Source of the DNA: Bin5 sp963662575
GTDB taxonomy: Bacteria > Chloroflexota > Anaerolineae > Caldilineales > Caldilineaceae
NCBI GenBank assembly: GCA_963662575.1
Contig: OY759723.1
Coordinates: forward strand, 3,906,001-3,970,000
DNA length: 64,000 nt
Direction of reading: 5' to 3'
Shown: positions 1-7,743 of the stretch, piece after piece
How positions within the stretch are numbered: position 1 is the stretch's first letter
Layout: each line of letters opens with the position of its first letter
Position numbers and translations under genes: made by a program
The notes under the pieces: model-generated
The model's database searches: none
Seen by the model: only the letters and a program-made list of their open reading frames with translations
Told to the model about the DNA's origin: nothing

Positions 1-1020
1 GAATTGCAGGCGGAAGGGACCGAGCATTCGCTGAAGATAGAGGCGTTGGCGACTGAACTCAAGCAATTGGAAAAGAAACGGATGCAGGCAGAGGCCGAAG
101 AGCGGGCCGGGCAGCAACTCCTGTTACAGGATGAATCCGACTGGAACGCCTCTCGGCTTGAGTTACAGCGTACCGAAGACCGGTTGACAAACCTTCGCCG
201 CGGGATAAGGCAGGATTTTGGGCTGGCAGAAATGGAGGAAGCGGATGGCTTGGCCTACCAGCCACCTTTGCCGCTGCAGACTCTTGTCGCCCAGCTGCCG
301 GTAATCAAAGAGTTTCCCGCCGGTTTGAAGGACGACGTCAAGGAGACGCGTGCCCGCCTGCGGCGACTAAGCAATGTCAATCCGGAGGCGCCTCAGGAGT
401 ATGAGGAAGCTGCCGGCCGCCATCAATTTCTTCAAAACCAATCCGATGACCTCGAAAACGCAGCCAGTGACCTGCAACAGGTCATCCGCGAATTGGACAA
501 ACGTATGGAGGGCGATTTGCGTCGCACTTTCGATGCCGTTGCCATCGAATTTGTCGAGTTTTTCAAATTGCTTCTTCGAGGCGGCACTGCAAAGATTTCC
601 GTAACCGACCCGCACAACATTCTCAATACCGGTGTCGAAATCCTTGCCCGTCCGCCTGGGAAGCGTCCCCAAAGCCTGGATCTGCTTTCCGGCGGCGAGC
701 GTTCCTTGACAGCTTGCGCACTGGTGCTTGCCATCCTGCGCGTTAGCCCAACCCCGTTCTGCGTTCTCGATGAAGTAGATGCTACCCTCGACGAGGCCAA
801 CGTGGACCGTCTTCGAGCCGCGATGGAGTTGCTTAGCCGCCAGACACAGTTCATTGTAATCACGCATAACCGGCGGACCCTCGAAATGGCCGACAGCATT
901 TACGGGATAACAATGGGTGATGACGGCGTCAGTCGGGTGATTAGCCTACGGCTGGAAAGCGACGAGCTCACAGTTGTTGGGGACGATGAAGTTGAGCCTG
1001 CCGCGGCAATTGCGTTTTGA
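1..1020 (+). CDS. smc: Chromosome segregation ATPase SMC, C-terminal part (5' end outside window)
   Basis: The reading frame is open from the first base, so this is the 3' part of a longer gene. The first ~170 residues are charged coiled coil, followed by the C-terminal ATPase lobe. The ABC signature LSGGERSL lies near residue 229, Walker B FCVLDEVDATLD near 253 and the H-loop ITHNRRT near 287. This arrangement is diagnostic of SMC-family proteins, which form the DNA-entrapping ring with ScpA and ScpB and organise the chromosome. The lobe closely follows the bacterial SMC layout (LSGGE, DEVDA, THN). The ATP-binding N-terminal lobe and hinge are not visible. No scpA/scpB gene follows; the next gene has its own promoter. 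Confidence 0.93.
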   Translation, partial: ELQAEGTEHSLKIEALATELKQLEKKRMQAEAEERAGQQLLLQDESDWNASRLELQRTEDRLTNLRRGIRQDFGLAEMEEADGLAYQPPLPLQTLVAQLPVIKEFPAGLKDDVKETRARLRRLSNVNPEAPQEYEEAAGRHQFLQNQSDDLENAASDLQQVIRELDKRMEGDLRRTFDAVAIEFVEFFKLLLRGGTAKISVTDPHNILNTGVEILARPPGKRPQSLDLLSGGERSLTACALVLAILRVSPTPFCVLDEVDATLDEANVDRLRAAMELLSRQTQFIVITHNRRTLEMADSIYGITMGDDGVSRVISLRLESDELTVVGDDEVEPAAAIAF

Positions 1021-1147
1021 GCCTGGCCGTCTTGTAGCCCCGATTCAGCCGCGAAGTCTGTTGTCAGCAAGCGACTTCTCTGTGACAGGGACAGTCCCGC
1101 TCGTCCCGAATAGCAACGGGCAGAACACACCGCAAACCCCCTCTCAC

Positions 1148-1175
1148 TTGCCAGCCAGAGCGGAAACAGTATAAT
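1148..1175 (+). promoter_or_regulatory. Sigma-70-type promoter for the DUF4399 repeat gene
   Basis: TTGCCA (1148-1153) and TATAAT (1170-1175) are separated by 16 bp, upstream of the 1268 start codon. The implied leader is about 85 nt and ends in a GGAG ribosome site eight bases before ATG. Confidence 0.6.
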
Positions 1176-1267
1176 TCCCGTGTACGTAAATGCTTATCGA
1201 CAAGTTGCTTCAAGCATTCTGGCTGCAAAAGAATGTACTACGGAAACTACCTTGACGGAGCGTCTCA

Positions 1268-4200
1268 ATGAATAAGATTCACCCCTTGATCCGAGTAGGC
1301 GGCCCAATCCTTGGCGTATTGATACTGATGTACGTCATCAACTTCGCTGTAGATACATTTCGTGCAGATCTGAAAACTGCCCGGGATGCGGAGAGGGAAG
1401 CTACTCTGGCCGCGGTCGATGCCGCCCAGGAACTGGAAGCTGAAGAAGCTGCAACGGCCGAAGCTCAGGCACAGGCCGAGGCTGAGGCCCAGTCCGAAGA
1501 CGCCCAAGAGGAGGCTCCGTCCGAGAGTGTTTTCTTTCTCCAACCGACCACGAATGCAATTGTGCCCCCCACTTTCACTGTGAAAATGGGCGCAGTCGGC
1601 GTAGAAGTTGAACCATCGGGCGACATCGTCCCGGGATCGGGGCATATGCACATCCTTGTCGATACCGATTTCATTGCCGCTGGCGAGGTTATCCCCACCG
1701 ATGAACAGCACCTCCATTTCGGGGATGCTTCGCTCGAGGCAGAGCTGACCCTTACGCCCGGTGAACACACCCTGCATCTGCAGTTCGCCGACGGCGCGCA
1801 TATTGCCCTCGAAGGCGATCAGTATCGAGATACTATCGTCGTCTTTGTCGAAACAGACGCTGCCGAGCAATCCGTTGCCTTCTTTGACCCGCTCGATGGT
1901 GCAACCGTCTCGTCACCGTTTGAAGTTGTAATGGCGGCGACCGGTCTCGTAGTCGAGCCTTCCGGCGATATCAACGAAGGCGCCGGTCACTTCCATATCC
2001 TCGTCGATACCGACTTCATCCCTGCCGGACAGATCATTCCCACCGATGAGCAACATCTCCATTACGGCAAAGGCCAAACCGCGATTGCGCTTGAACTTGA
2101 ACCGGGCGAGCACACCCTGCGCCTGCAGTTCGCCGACGGCGCCCACACTGCATTGGAAGGCGACCAGTACCGCGACACCATAACCGTAGTCGTCGAAGCC
2201 CCGGCGGTAGCCCCTTCAGTCGGTTTTGAGAAACCAGCCGACGGCGCCAACTTAGGGTCACCTTTCGTAGTAACCATGGCGGCCACCGGCCTCGTTGTCG
2301 AGCCCTCCGGTGAAATAAACGAAGGCGCCGGCCACTTCCACATCCTCGTCGATACCGACTTCATCCCTGCCGGACAGGTCATTCCCACCGACGAGCAGCA
2401 TCTCCACTACGGCAAGGGCCAAACCGCGATCGCGCTCGAACTTGAACCGGGCGAGCACACGCTGCACCTTCAGTTCGCCGACGGAGCCCACATTGCTCTC
2501 GAAGGCCACCAATACCGCGATACCATTACCGTGGTCGTTGATGCTGACATCGTCTCCCCGACGGTCAGCTTTGATAGACCTGCCGATGGCGCAACTGTTG
2601 GCTCACCTCTTGTGGTTGAAATGGCGGCCACTGGTCTCGTTATCGAGCCCTCTGGCGAGATAAACGAAGGGGCAGGACACTTCCACATTCTCGTCGATAC
2701 CGACTTCATCCCTGCGGGAGAGGTTATTCCCACCGACGATCAGCACCTCCATTACGGCAAGGGCCAGACTGCGATCGCGCTCGAACTTGAACCCGGCGAA
2801 CACACGCTGCGCCTGCAGTTCGCCGACGGAGCCCACATTGCATTGGAAGGCGACCAGTACCGCGACACCATCACCGTCGTCGTCGATGCTAACATCGTTT
2901 CCCCTGCCGTGGGCTTTGAGCTGCCGGCCGACGGGGCAACCGTCTCTACACCCTTCGAGGTGGTGATGGCAGCCACCGGTCTTGTAGTCGAACCCTCCGG
3001 CGAGATTAACGAAGGCGCCGGACACTTCCATATCCTCGTCGATACCGACTTCATTCCGGCCGGCCAGGTAATCCCCACCGACGAGCAGCACCTCCACTAC
3101 GGCAAGGGCCAAACAGAGATCGCGCTCGAACTTGAACCGGGTGAGCACATCCTGCGCCTGCAGTTCGCCGACGGCGCCCATATTGCCCTCGAAGGAGAAC
3201 AGTACCGCGATACCATCACCGTCGTCGTCGAAGACGGCGCGGTCTCCCCGTCAGTAGGCTTTGAACAGCCCGCCGACGGCGCAACGGTTTCTACCACATT
3301 CAAGGTCGAAATGGCAGCCACCGGTCTCGTAGTCGAGCCATCCGGCGAGATTAACGAAGGCGCCGGACACTTCCATATCCTCGTCAATACCGACTTCATC
3401 CCGGCCGGCCAGGTTACCCCTACCGACGAGCAGCACCTCCACTACGGCAAGGGCCAGACAGCGGTCTACCTTGAACTAGAACCAGGCGAGCACACGCTGC
3501 ACCTGCAGTTTGCCGATGGCGCCCACATTGCATTGGAAGGCGACCAGTACCGCGACACTATCACAGTCGTTGTTGAAGATGGTCCCGTTACGCCGTCAGT
3601 TGGCTTTGAGCTGCCCGGTGACGGCGCAACAGTCTCGTCCCCATTTGAAGTTGTGATGGCGGCAACCGGTCTTGTGGTCGAACCTTCCGGCGAAATAAAC
3701 GAAGGCGCCGGCCACTTTCACATCCTCGTCGATACTGATTTCATCGCTGCCGGACAGGTCATCCCGACCGATGAACAGCATCTCCATTACGGCCAAGGCC
3801 AGACAACCATCTCGCTCGAACTTGAACCTGGCGAGCACACTCTGCGCCTGCAGTTCGCCGACGGGGCCCACATTGCCCTCGAAGGCGACCAGTACCGCGA
3901 CACCATTACTGTTGTCGTCGATTCCAGCGTGGTATCCCCTTCGGTTGGCTTCGAACAGCCCGCTGAAGGCGCAACTGTATCGTCCCCATTTGAAGTTGTG
4001 ATGGCGGCAACCGGTCTTGTGGTCGAACCTTCCGGCGAAATAAACGAAGGCGCCGGCCACTTTCACATCCTCGTCGATACTGAATTCATCGCAGCCGGTC
4101 AGGTCATCCCCACCGACGAGCAGCATCTCCATTACGGCCAGGGCCAAACTGTGATCTCGCTCGAACTTGAACCAGGCGAGCACACCTTGCGCCTGCAGTT

Positions 4201-4645
4201 CGCCGACGGCGCGCATATTGCCCTCGAAGGCGACCAATATCGCGACCAGATAGATGTTGTCGTAAACGGGGCAAGTCAGACCAACGTGGAAGAAACGTCC
4301 TCTTCACAGCAGCTGTCACAGGAGACGATAGACCTTGCCATCGCGGCCATGACGACGACCGGATGCAACAGTTGCCACATAACAACCGGATTGCCCGAGG
4401 TTGACGCCGCAATGCTCGGTCCTGACCAAACTAACTTGGGAGCCATCGCCGCAACCCGCCGCGAAGGTTACACCGCCGAGGAGTATTTGCGCGAGTCAAT
4501 CCTCGAACCAAGTGTTTTCCTTGTAGAGGAGTGTCCTTTGGGCCAGTGTCTCCAGGTAATGCCCGAAAACTACGGCGATCTGTTAAGTGAGGAAGAGGTC
4601 GATGCTATCGTAGCTTACCTTCTTTCACTAAAGACTGACGAGTAG
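1268..4645 (+). CDS. Eight-repeat DUF4399 protein with C-terminal c-type cytochrome domain
   Basis: A 1125-residue protein. Residues 1-30 contain one hydrophobic signal/anchor segment, followed by an Ala/Glu-rich linker to about residue 86. Eight consecutive DUF4399-like beta domains of exactly 115 residues follow, each carrying a GHFHILVDTDF-type histidine motif, DEQHLHYG and PGEHTLRLQFADGAH. The last ~100 residues hold a haem c motif, CNSCH at 1033-1037, and a candidate axial Met at 1098 in VMPENYG, followed by a helix ending AYLLSLK, as in class I cytochromes. The protein is therefore expected outside the membrane, anchored at its N-terminus, with one covalent haem. DUF4399 has no firmly assigned function; the conserved histidines suggest metal or ligand binding (inference). 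Repeats 2-8 are much more alike than repeat 1. A GGAG site precedes ATG. Confidence 0.88.
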   Translation: MNKIHPLIRVGGPILGVLILMYVINFAVDTFRADLKTARDAEREATLAAVDAAQELEAEEAATAEAQAQAEAEAQSEDAQEEAPSESVFFLQPTTNAIVPPTFTVKMGAVGVEVEPSGDIVPGSGHMHILVDTDFIAAGEVIPTDEQHLHFGDASLEAELTLTPGEHTLHLQFADGAHIALEGDQYRDTIVVFVETDAAEQSVAFFDPLDGATVSSPFEVVMAATGLVVEPSGDINEGAGHFHILVDTDFIPAGQIIPTDEQHLHYGKGQTAIALELEPGEHTLRLQFADGAHTALEGDQYRDTITVVVEAPAVAPSVGFEKPADGANLGSPFVVTMAATGLVVEPSGEINEGAGHFHILVDTDFIPAGQVIPTDEQHLHYGKGQTAIALELEPGEHTLHLQFADGAHIALEGHQYRDTITVVVDADIVSPTVSFDRPADGATVGSPLVVEMAATGLVIEPSGEINEGAGHFHILVDTDFIPAGEVIPTDDQHLHYGKGQTAIALELEPGEHTLRLQFADGAHIALEGDQYRDTITVVVDANIVSPAVGFELPADGATVSTPFEVVMAATGLVVEPSGEINEGAGHFHILVDTDFIPAGQVIPTDEQHLHYGKGQTEIALELEPGEHILRLQFADGAHIALEGEQYRDTITVVVEDGAVSPSVGFEQPADGATVSTTFKVEMAATGLVVEPSGEINEGAGHFHILVNTDFIPAGQVTPTDEQHLHYGKGQTAVYLELEPGEHTLHLQFADGAHIALEGDQYRDTITVVVEDGPVTPSVGFELPGDGATVSSPFEVVMAATGLVVEPSGEINEGAGHFHILVDTDFIAAGQVIPTDEQHLHYGQGQTTISLELEPGEHTLRLQFADGAHIALEGDQYRDTITVVVDSSVVSPSVGFEQPAEGATVSSPFEVVMAATGLVVEPSGEINEGAGHFHILVDTEFIAAGQVIPTDEQHLHYGQGQTVISLELEPGEHTLRLQFADGAHIALEGDQYRDQIDVVVNGASQTNVEETSSSQQLSQETIDLAIAAMTTTGCNSCHITTGLPEVDAAMLGPDQTNLGAIAATRREGYTAEEYLRESILEPSVFLVEECPLGQCLQVMPENYGDLLSEEEVDAIVAYLLSLKTDE
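1526..4285 (+). repeat. Eight in-frame tandem repeats, 345 bp each
   Basis: Equivalent codons in the MAATG-type motif (repeat 1 has MGAVG) start at 1586, 1931, 2276, 2621, 2966, 3311, 3656 and 4001, a constant 345-bp step. Identity among copies 2-8 is high at the DNA level, and the last two are nearly identical over long stretches (compare 3640-3720 with 3985-4065), implying recent duplication or conversion. Confidence 0.95.
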
Positions 4646-4678
4646 CCGCGGCCTTATCAGACTCGTTGCACAAAAAAA

Positions 4679-4706
4679 CCCCTGACTTGAATACTCAAGT
4701 CAGGGG
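4679..4706 (-). terminator. Strong rho-independent terminator, probably for the minus-strand small gene
   Basis: A perfect 12-bp stem (CCCCTGACTTGA / TCAAGTCAGGGG) with a 4-nt loop. Read on the minus strand it is followed by a run of seven T, so it should end transcripts from the 4839-5060 gene. On the plus strand, the side of the repeat-protein gene that stops at 4645, the T-run is missing, though the hairpin may still help. Confidence 0.75.
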
Positions 4707-4838
4707 CTCGAAAAAATGAAGAATTAGTTCTTGGCCGTTCTGCCAAACTCCTCAAGGACGGACAATCTCCGCCTTAGCCGTGCTTCACCAGTTGGACCGT
4801 GGGCGTTCAGCCTAAGCGTCGACTTACCTGCCCGCGCT

Positions 4839-5060
4839 TTACCCGGCGATAACCAGGAGAAGCACCCAAAGGAAACTGATAGAACTGATAACACTCAAGG
4901 CCATGGCAACGAAAAACTTCTGGCTGTACTTCTGCCTGAGGCGCTTGACCGGCTGCCACTTCACCGGCAGCATCATCCTGGATTTCACTGGCACCAGCGA
5001 ACCAGAACGGGACCGGCTCTTTCTGGGTGTGTAACGTGGAACAGCTGCTTGGAAAGTCAT
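4839..5060 (-). CDS. Small basic tail-anchored membrane protein, unknown function
   Basis: A 73-residue protein. The start is set at the ATG at 5060, because GGAGAG lies just upstream; an in-frame upstream ATG at 5099 has no such site. The first ~45 residues are strongly basic (many Arg/Lys, with VPVKSR and VKWQPVKRL), then one hydrophobic segment (FFVAMALSVISSISFLWVLL) runs nearly to the C-terminus. The topology is that of a short tail-anchored or single-pass protein with a cytoplasmic basic tail. It has its own promoter (5113-5141) and terminator (4679-4706), which makes it a convincing single-gene unit. I do not recognise the family. Confidence 0.6.
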   Translation of the reverse strand: MTFQAAVPRYTPRKSRSRSGSLVPVKSRMMLPVKWQPVKRLRQKYSQKFFVAMALSVISSISFLWVLLLVIAG

Positions 5061-5112
5061 TTCTGCTCTCCTCATTCTCTGGTGGCCCACCAAATCCATT
5101 TCTCTACTAGCT

Positions 5113-5141
5113 ATTGTACACGATGCGCGGCCACTTGTCTA
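5113..5141 (-). promoter_or_regulatory. Sigma-70-type promoter for the small membrane protein
   Basis: Read on the minus strand: TAGACA (5141-5136), 17-bp spacer, TACAAT (5118-5113), about 50 bp upstream of the ATG at 5060. Confidence 0.6.
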
Positions 5142-5324
5142 TACCCCAACATGCTAACATAGCTGCAAAAATCAAGCAAATTGGAAACATACGCGCTAAT
5201 TGAAGACGCGGAACAACTGTTTAGCGACGGATTTCTTTGTTTCCTGGCTGATTCATTCCAATGCAGACCAACATATCGCTTCGAACGCCTGCCATCCCGC
5301 ATGACGCCTATTGCTCTATGTCAC

Positions 5325-5633
5325 TCAAAGGGGCCACGAATCCTCTTCTTCCAGCAGGTCGTCTTTCTCGTCCTCCAGCTCAGGATCACCGTCATCTAGT
5401 GCATATAGACTCTCATCCATATCATCTTCGAATATCGACTCTTCATCCAACCATTCCAGCTCCATTTCTTCCTTGTCAGCTGCTTCCCCTGCACCCGATG
5501 GGACGTCAGGAAGTTCCATTTCGTCAAATGTCATACACGAAAGTGTTTTCAAATCCAATTCGATTTCATCGGCGTCGCACCAGCCATTTACCCAGAAACT
5601 ACAGCGCTTCTGCGGGCATCGCACCCGGCTCAT
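5325..5633 (-). CDS. Small acidic Cys-containing protein, unknown function
   Basis: 102 residues when started at the ATG at 5633, which follows GGGAGG by seven bases; an in-frame ATG at 5648 would overlap that site. The N-terminal third has four cysteines in the pattern C-x4-C-x7-C-x13-C, consistent with metal or Fe-S binding. The C-terminal two thirds are extremely acidic (EEMELEWLDEESIFEDDMDE and similar). It is probably cytoplasmic, with a disordered tail. A well-formed promoter lies upstream (5724-5751). The downstream small membrane gene has its own promoter, so the two need not be co-transcribed. Family not recognised. Confidence 0.6.
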   Translation of the reverse strand: MSRVRCPQKRCSFWVNGWCDADEIELDLKTLSCMTFDEMELPDVPSGAGEAADKEEMELEWLDEESIFEDDMDESLYALDDGDPELEDEKDDLLEEEDSWPL

Positions 5634-5723
5634 CAGGAGTCCTCCCATTCAGCGCAGTTTCGGGCGATGCATGACGGGCCTTGCCCAAATGCCACCGCCC
5701 GCTCGCGAAGTTTGATAGATTCG

Positions 5724-5751
5724 AGTATAGCAGATTATTGCGCCTCGTCAA
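5724..5751 (-). promoter_or_regulatory. Sigma-70-type promoter for the acidic protein gene
   Basis: Minus strand TTGACG (5751-5746), 16-bp spacer, TATACT (5729-5724), about 90 bp upstream of the ATG at 5633. Confidence 0.6.
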
Positions 5752-6154
5752 CCATTTTCGACTATTTTGTCCCATAATTGTTTCGATTTTCCTGCTCTGG
5801 AATGCATTCGTCCACTACAACTTCTGGGCGTTGCGAATTCGTCGCCAAATGATATGCTTCCCGCCTGCATTCCAAGACCACATCAACTTTCCCAGTACCC
5901 GTTGTCACCGAACTGGAAACTCCCGAAAATTCGGCCATTCCAGTCATAGAAGTCATGGAATTTCGGAGGCCCTCCACGCGAAAGCAGCCACACCCTTTCA
6001 GATCGGACTTTGAAGATTAGGGGCATTCGGCCCATTAGCCTGGTGTTCGCGGTCTCTGCTTCTGAAGCCACTACCCAGCCGCAATCAGTTCGCGACTCTG
6101 AACGAAGCGAACGCAGCTCTTTACTCTCTCCTCACTCCTCTCCTACCTTTCTTC

Positions 6155-6290
6155 GCATTTTGGCGGTCGGGCCTTCGGCCCTTCCTTGTGCGGGGGGACA
6201 CCCCCCGCAACGCCCCCCTCCAAAACCATGCCTCACCGACCCTTACGTCGTCATGCCAGCAATGCGGCTCAATCAAAGTGGCGGCCACGG
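6155..6290 (+). repeat. Dispersed intergenic hairpin repeat, copy A
   Basis: The core carries two consecutive hairpins: GGGCC-TTC-GGCCC (6169-6181) and a GC-rich stem with loop ACA (6190-6208), then CAACGCCCCCCTCCAAAA and a weaker CCAGC...GCGGCTC block. Copies B (27431-27550) and C (42285-42414) share the same order. Stem sequences are kept while loops differ, and copy C has a compensating base-pair swap, so the structure appears to be selected. Confidence 0.85.
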
Positions 6291-6413
6291 ACCGAGAACA
6301 CAGCCAGATAGCCTGAAGGGCAGCTGGAATGAAGTGCTGGTCAAGACAGACCCTGTATGTGGCTTAGAAGTTGCCGTTTGGATACCAATCCTCTTTCACT
6401 ATTGCTTTTCATT

Positions 6414-6443
6414 TTGACGCTTGGCAGGTCCCGCCTTTACATT
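6414..6443 (+). promoter_or_regulatory. Possible promoter for yccF
   Basis: TTGACG (6414-6419), 18-bp spacer, TACATT (6438-6443), leaving a leader of about 120 nt before the ATG at 6568. Confidence 0.4.
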
Positions 6444-6567
6444 GAAGCATGAATTTGCTTCCCTGCCCGAAAACCTTTTGCCCTTCGCATACGTAGTGAG
6501 GTATAGAAAGCTGCTTAGGATCCGAAAATCGCTAGCAGCTGTTGAACTCAAGCAAGAGGTGGTTCAC

Positions 6568-6936
6568 ATGAGTACATTTGGAAATGTCATTTGGCTAATC
6601 TTTGGCGGCTTGATTGCCGCTTTGGGGTATATACTCGCCGGGCTGTTGCTGTGCCTTACCATCATCGGCATACCCTTCGGCGTGCAGTCGATGAAAATTG
6701 GCGTAGCCACTCTTGCCCCCTTCGGCAAAGAAGTAGTTGAAATGAATCAGGCAAACAGCACTCTCAGGATTATCTTCAACCTGCTGTGGCTAATCCTATT
6801 CGGCTGGGAGATTGCCCTGGCCCATCTCATTTCGGCACTGGTTCTTACTATCACGGTAGTTGGCATCCCCTTCGCCAAACAGCATGTCAAGCTTATACCC
6901 CTCTCACTGTTTCCCTTCGGACGGACTCTGGTTTAG
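6568..6936 (+). CDS. yccF: YccF-family inner membrane protein
   Basis: 122 residues, started at the ATG at 6568 after AGAGGTGG; the frame extends upstream, but nothing there resembles the family. The protein consists of two similar halves, each a hydrophobic stretch followed by a GIPFxxQxxK...PFG signature (TIIGIPFGVQSMK and TVVGIPFAKQHVK), which is the duplicated YccF domain (formerly DUF307). It is predicted to span the membrane about four times. The family's role is unsettled, and nothing nearby explains it. It appears to be a single-gene unit. Confidence 0.85.
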   Translation: MSTFGNVIWLIFGGLIAALGYILAGLLLCLTIIGIPFGVQSMKIGVATLAPFGKEVVEMNQANSTLRIIFNLLWLILFGWEIALAHLISALVLTITVVGIPFAKQHVKLIPLSLFPFGRTLV

Positions 6937-7743
6937 GCCTTCGGAACAATATCGGTGCGCGGCCACCCAGTTGAAACCCTCTTCCATTCCCGAAGAATTC
7001 AGTCAAGGCGGGCGGAGTTGGGCCGTTTCCCGCGTGACTCTCGTAACCTCCGGCCCTGATCACCTGCGACTACCCATGATTTTCTTCGTGGCCCTTCGTG
7101 GCCCTTCGTGGCCCTTCGTGGATCAAGTGTTTTTCCTCTCGTCCCACGTGTCAACTCGGCCACTCTTTTCTTAATTCAGATTCAAGTGTCTCGGCTACAT
7201 CAGGACTACACGACCTGCCGTTCTTGAATCCAATGCGCGCGATCCCTCAGGCATAGACTTCGCTTCACCTCGCTCAACAATGTCATAGGAGGCCTTCCAC
7301 ACCGTAAGCCAAAGTTAGGGGAGCCTGCCCAACTGTGGCAGAATTGTCACGGAACATAGTCTAAATTTTGACTTGGCACGCATCCAATTCAGCCTTTTCA
7401 GGAACTTCTCATCTGCCCACACCAATGCATTTTTCTTCTGTCCGTTACCTCAGACCGCTTGTACACTTCCGCCGGCCTACGAGCATCCAAGCCTACGGAG
7501 AATTCGACCTAAGCACGTCGAACAGCCTCGCCGAAAACAGGATGAAGAAGTGTTCGACCGGCGGCCATTTTCGTCGTGATGCCGCTTTCGGCTTGTCAGA
7601 AACAGCCGGCAATTTCTCCTTGAAAGAAACACTCCCAAGTGAACCCGCTTCGGTCCGACATCGGGCTTGGCATTTACTTCATCTCGTGAAACCTGCATCG
7701 GGCGCCGATATGGCACTCTTCCAGCGAGCTCACTGAAGCGGCC
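6937..7743. other. Intergenic stretch of about 0.8 kb upstream of the mrp operon
   Basis: No supported gene; the open frames at 7368-7736 lack ribosome sites and family features. It must contain the mrp operon promoter and leader, but I cannot point to a clear -35/-10 pair. It contains the 10-bp tandem repeat at 7081-7120. Confidence 0.6.
7081..7120 (+). repeat. 10-bp tandem repeat, four units
   Basis: GCCCTTCGTG three times exactly (7091-7120), preceded by the degenerate unit TTTCTTCGTG. Confidence 0.9.

Larger units (their letters stand above)
5752..6567. other. Intergenic stretch of about 0.8 kb without a convincing gene
   Basis: Open frames here are short and lack ribosome sites or recognisable motifs. 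The stretch contains dispersed repeat copy A (6155-6290), a second segment shared with copy B (6335-6372, around CTGGTCAAGACAG) and a possible promoter for yccF. Confidence 0.7.

Noticed and set aside
4679..4706. Considered as terminator for the DUF4399 gene
   Set aside because: The T-run is only on the minus strand; on the plus strand it is followed by CTCGAAAAAA.
6155..6290. CRISPR array interpretation of the hairpin repeats
   Set aside because: The copies are 15-21 kb apart, one per site, with no spacers and no cas genes in the window.
7368..7736. 122-aa plus-strand frame before mrpA
   Set aside because: No ribosome site, no conserved features, composition unlike genes in the window.
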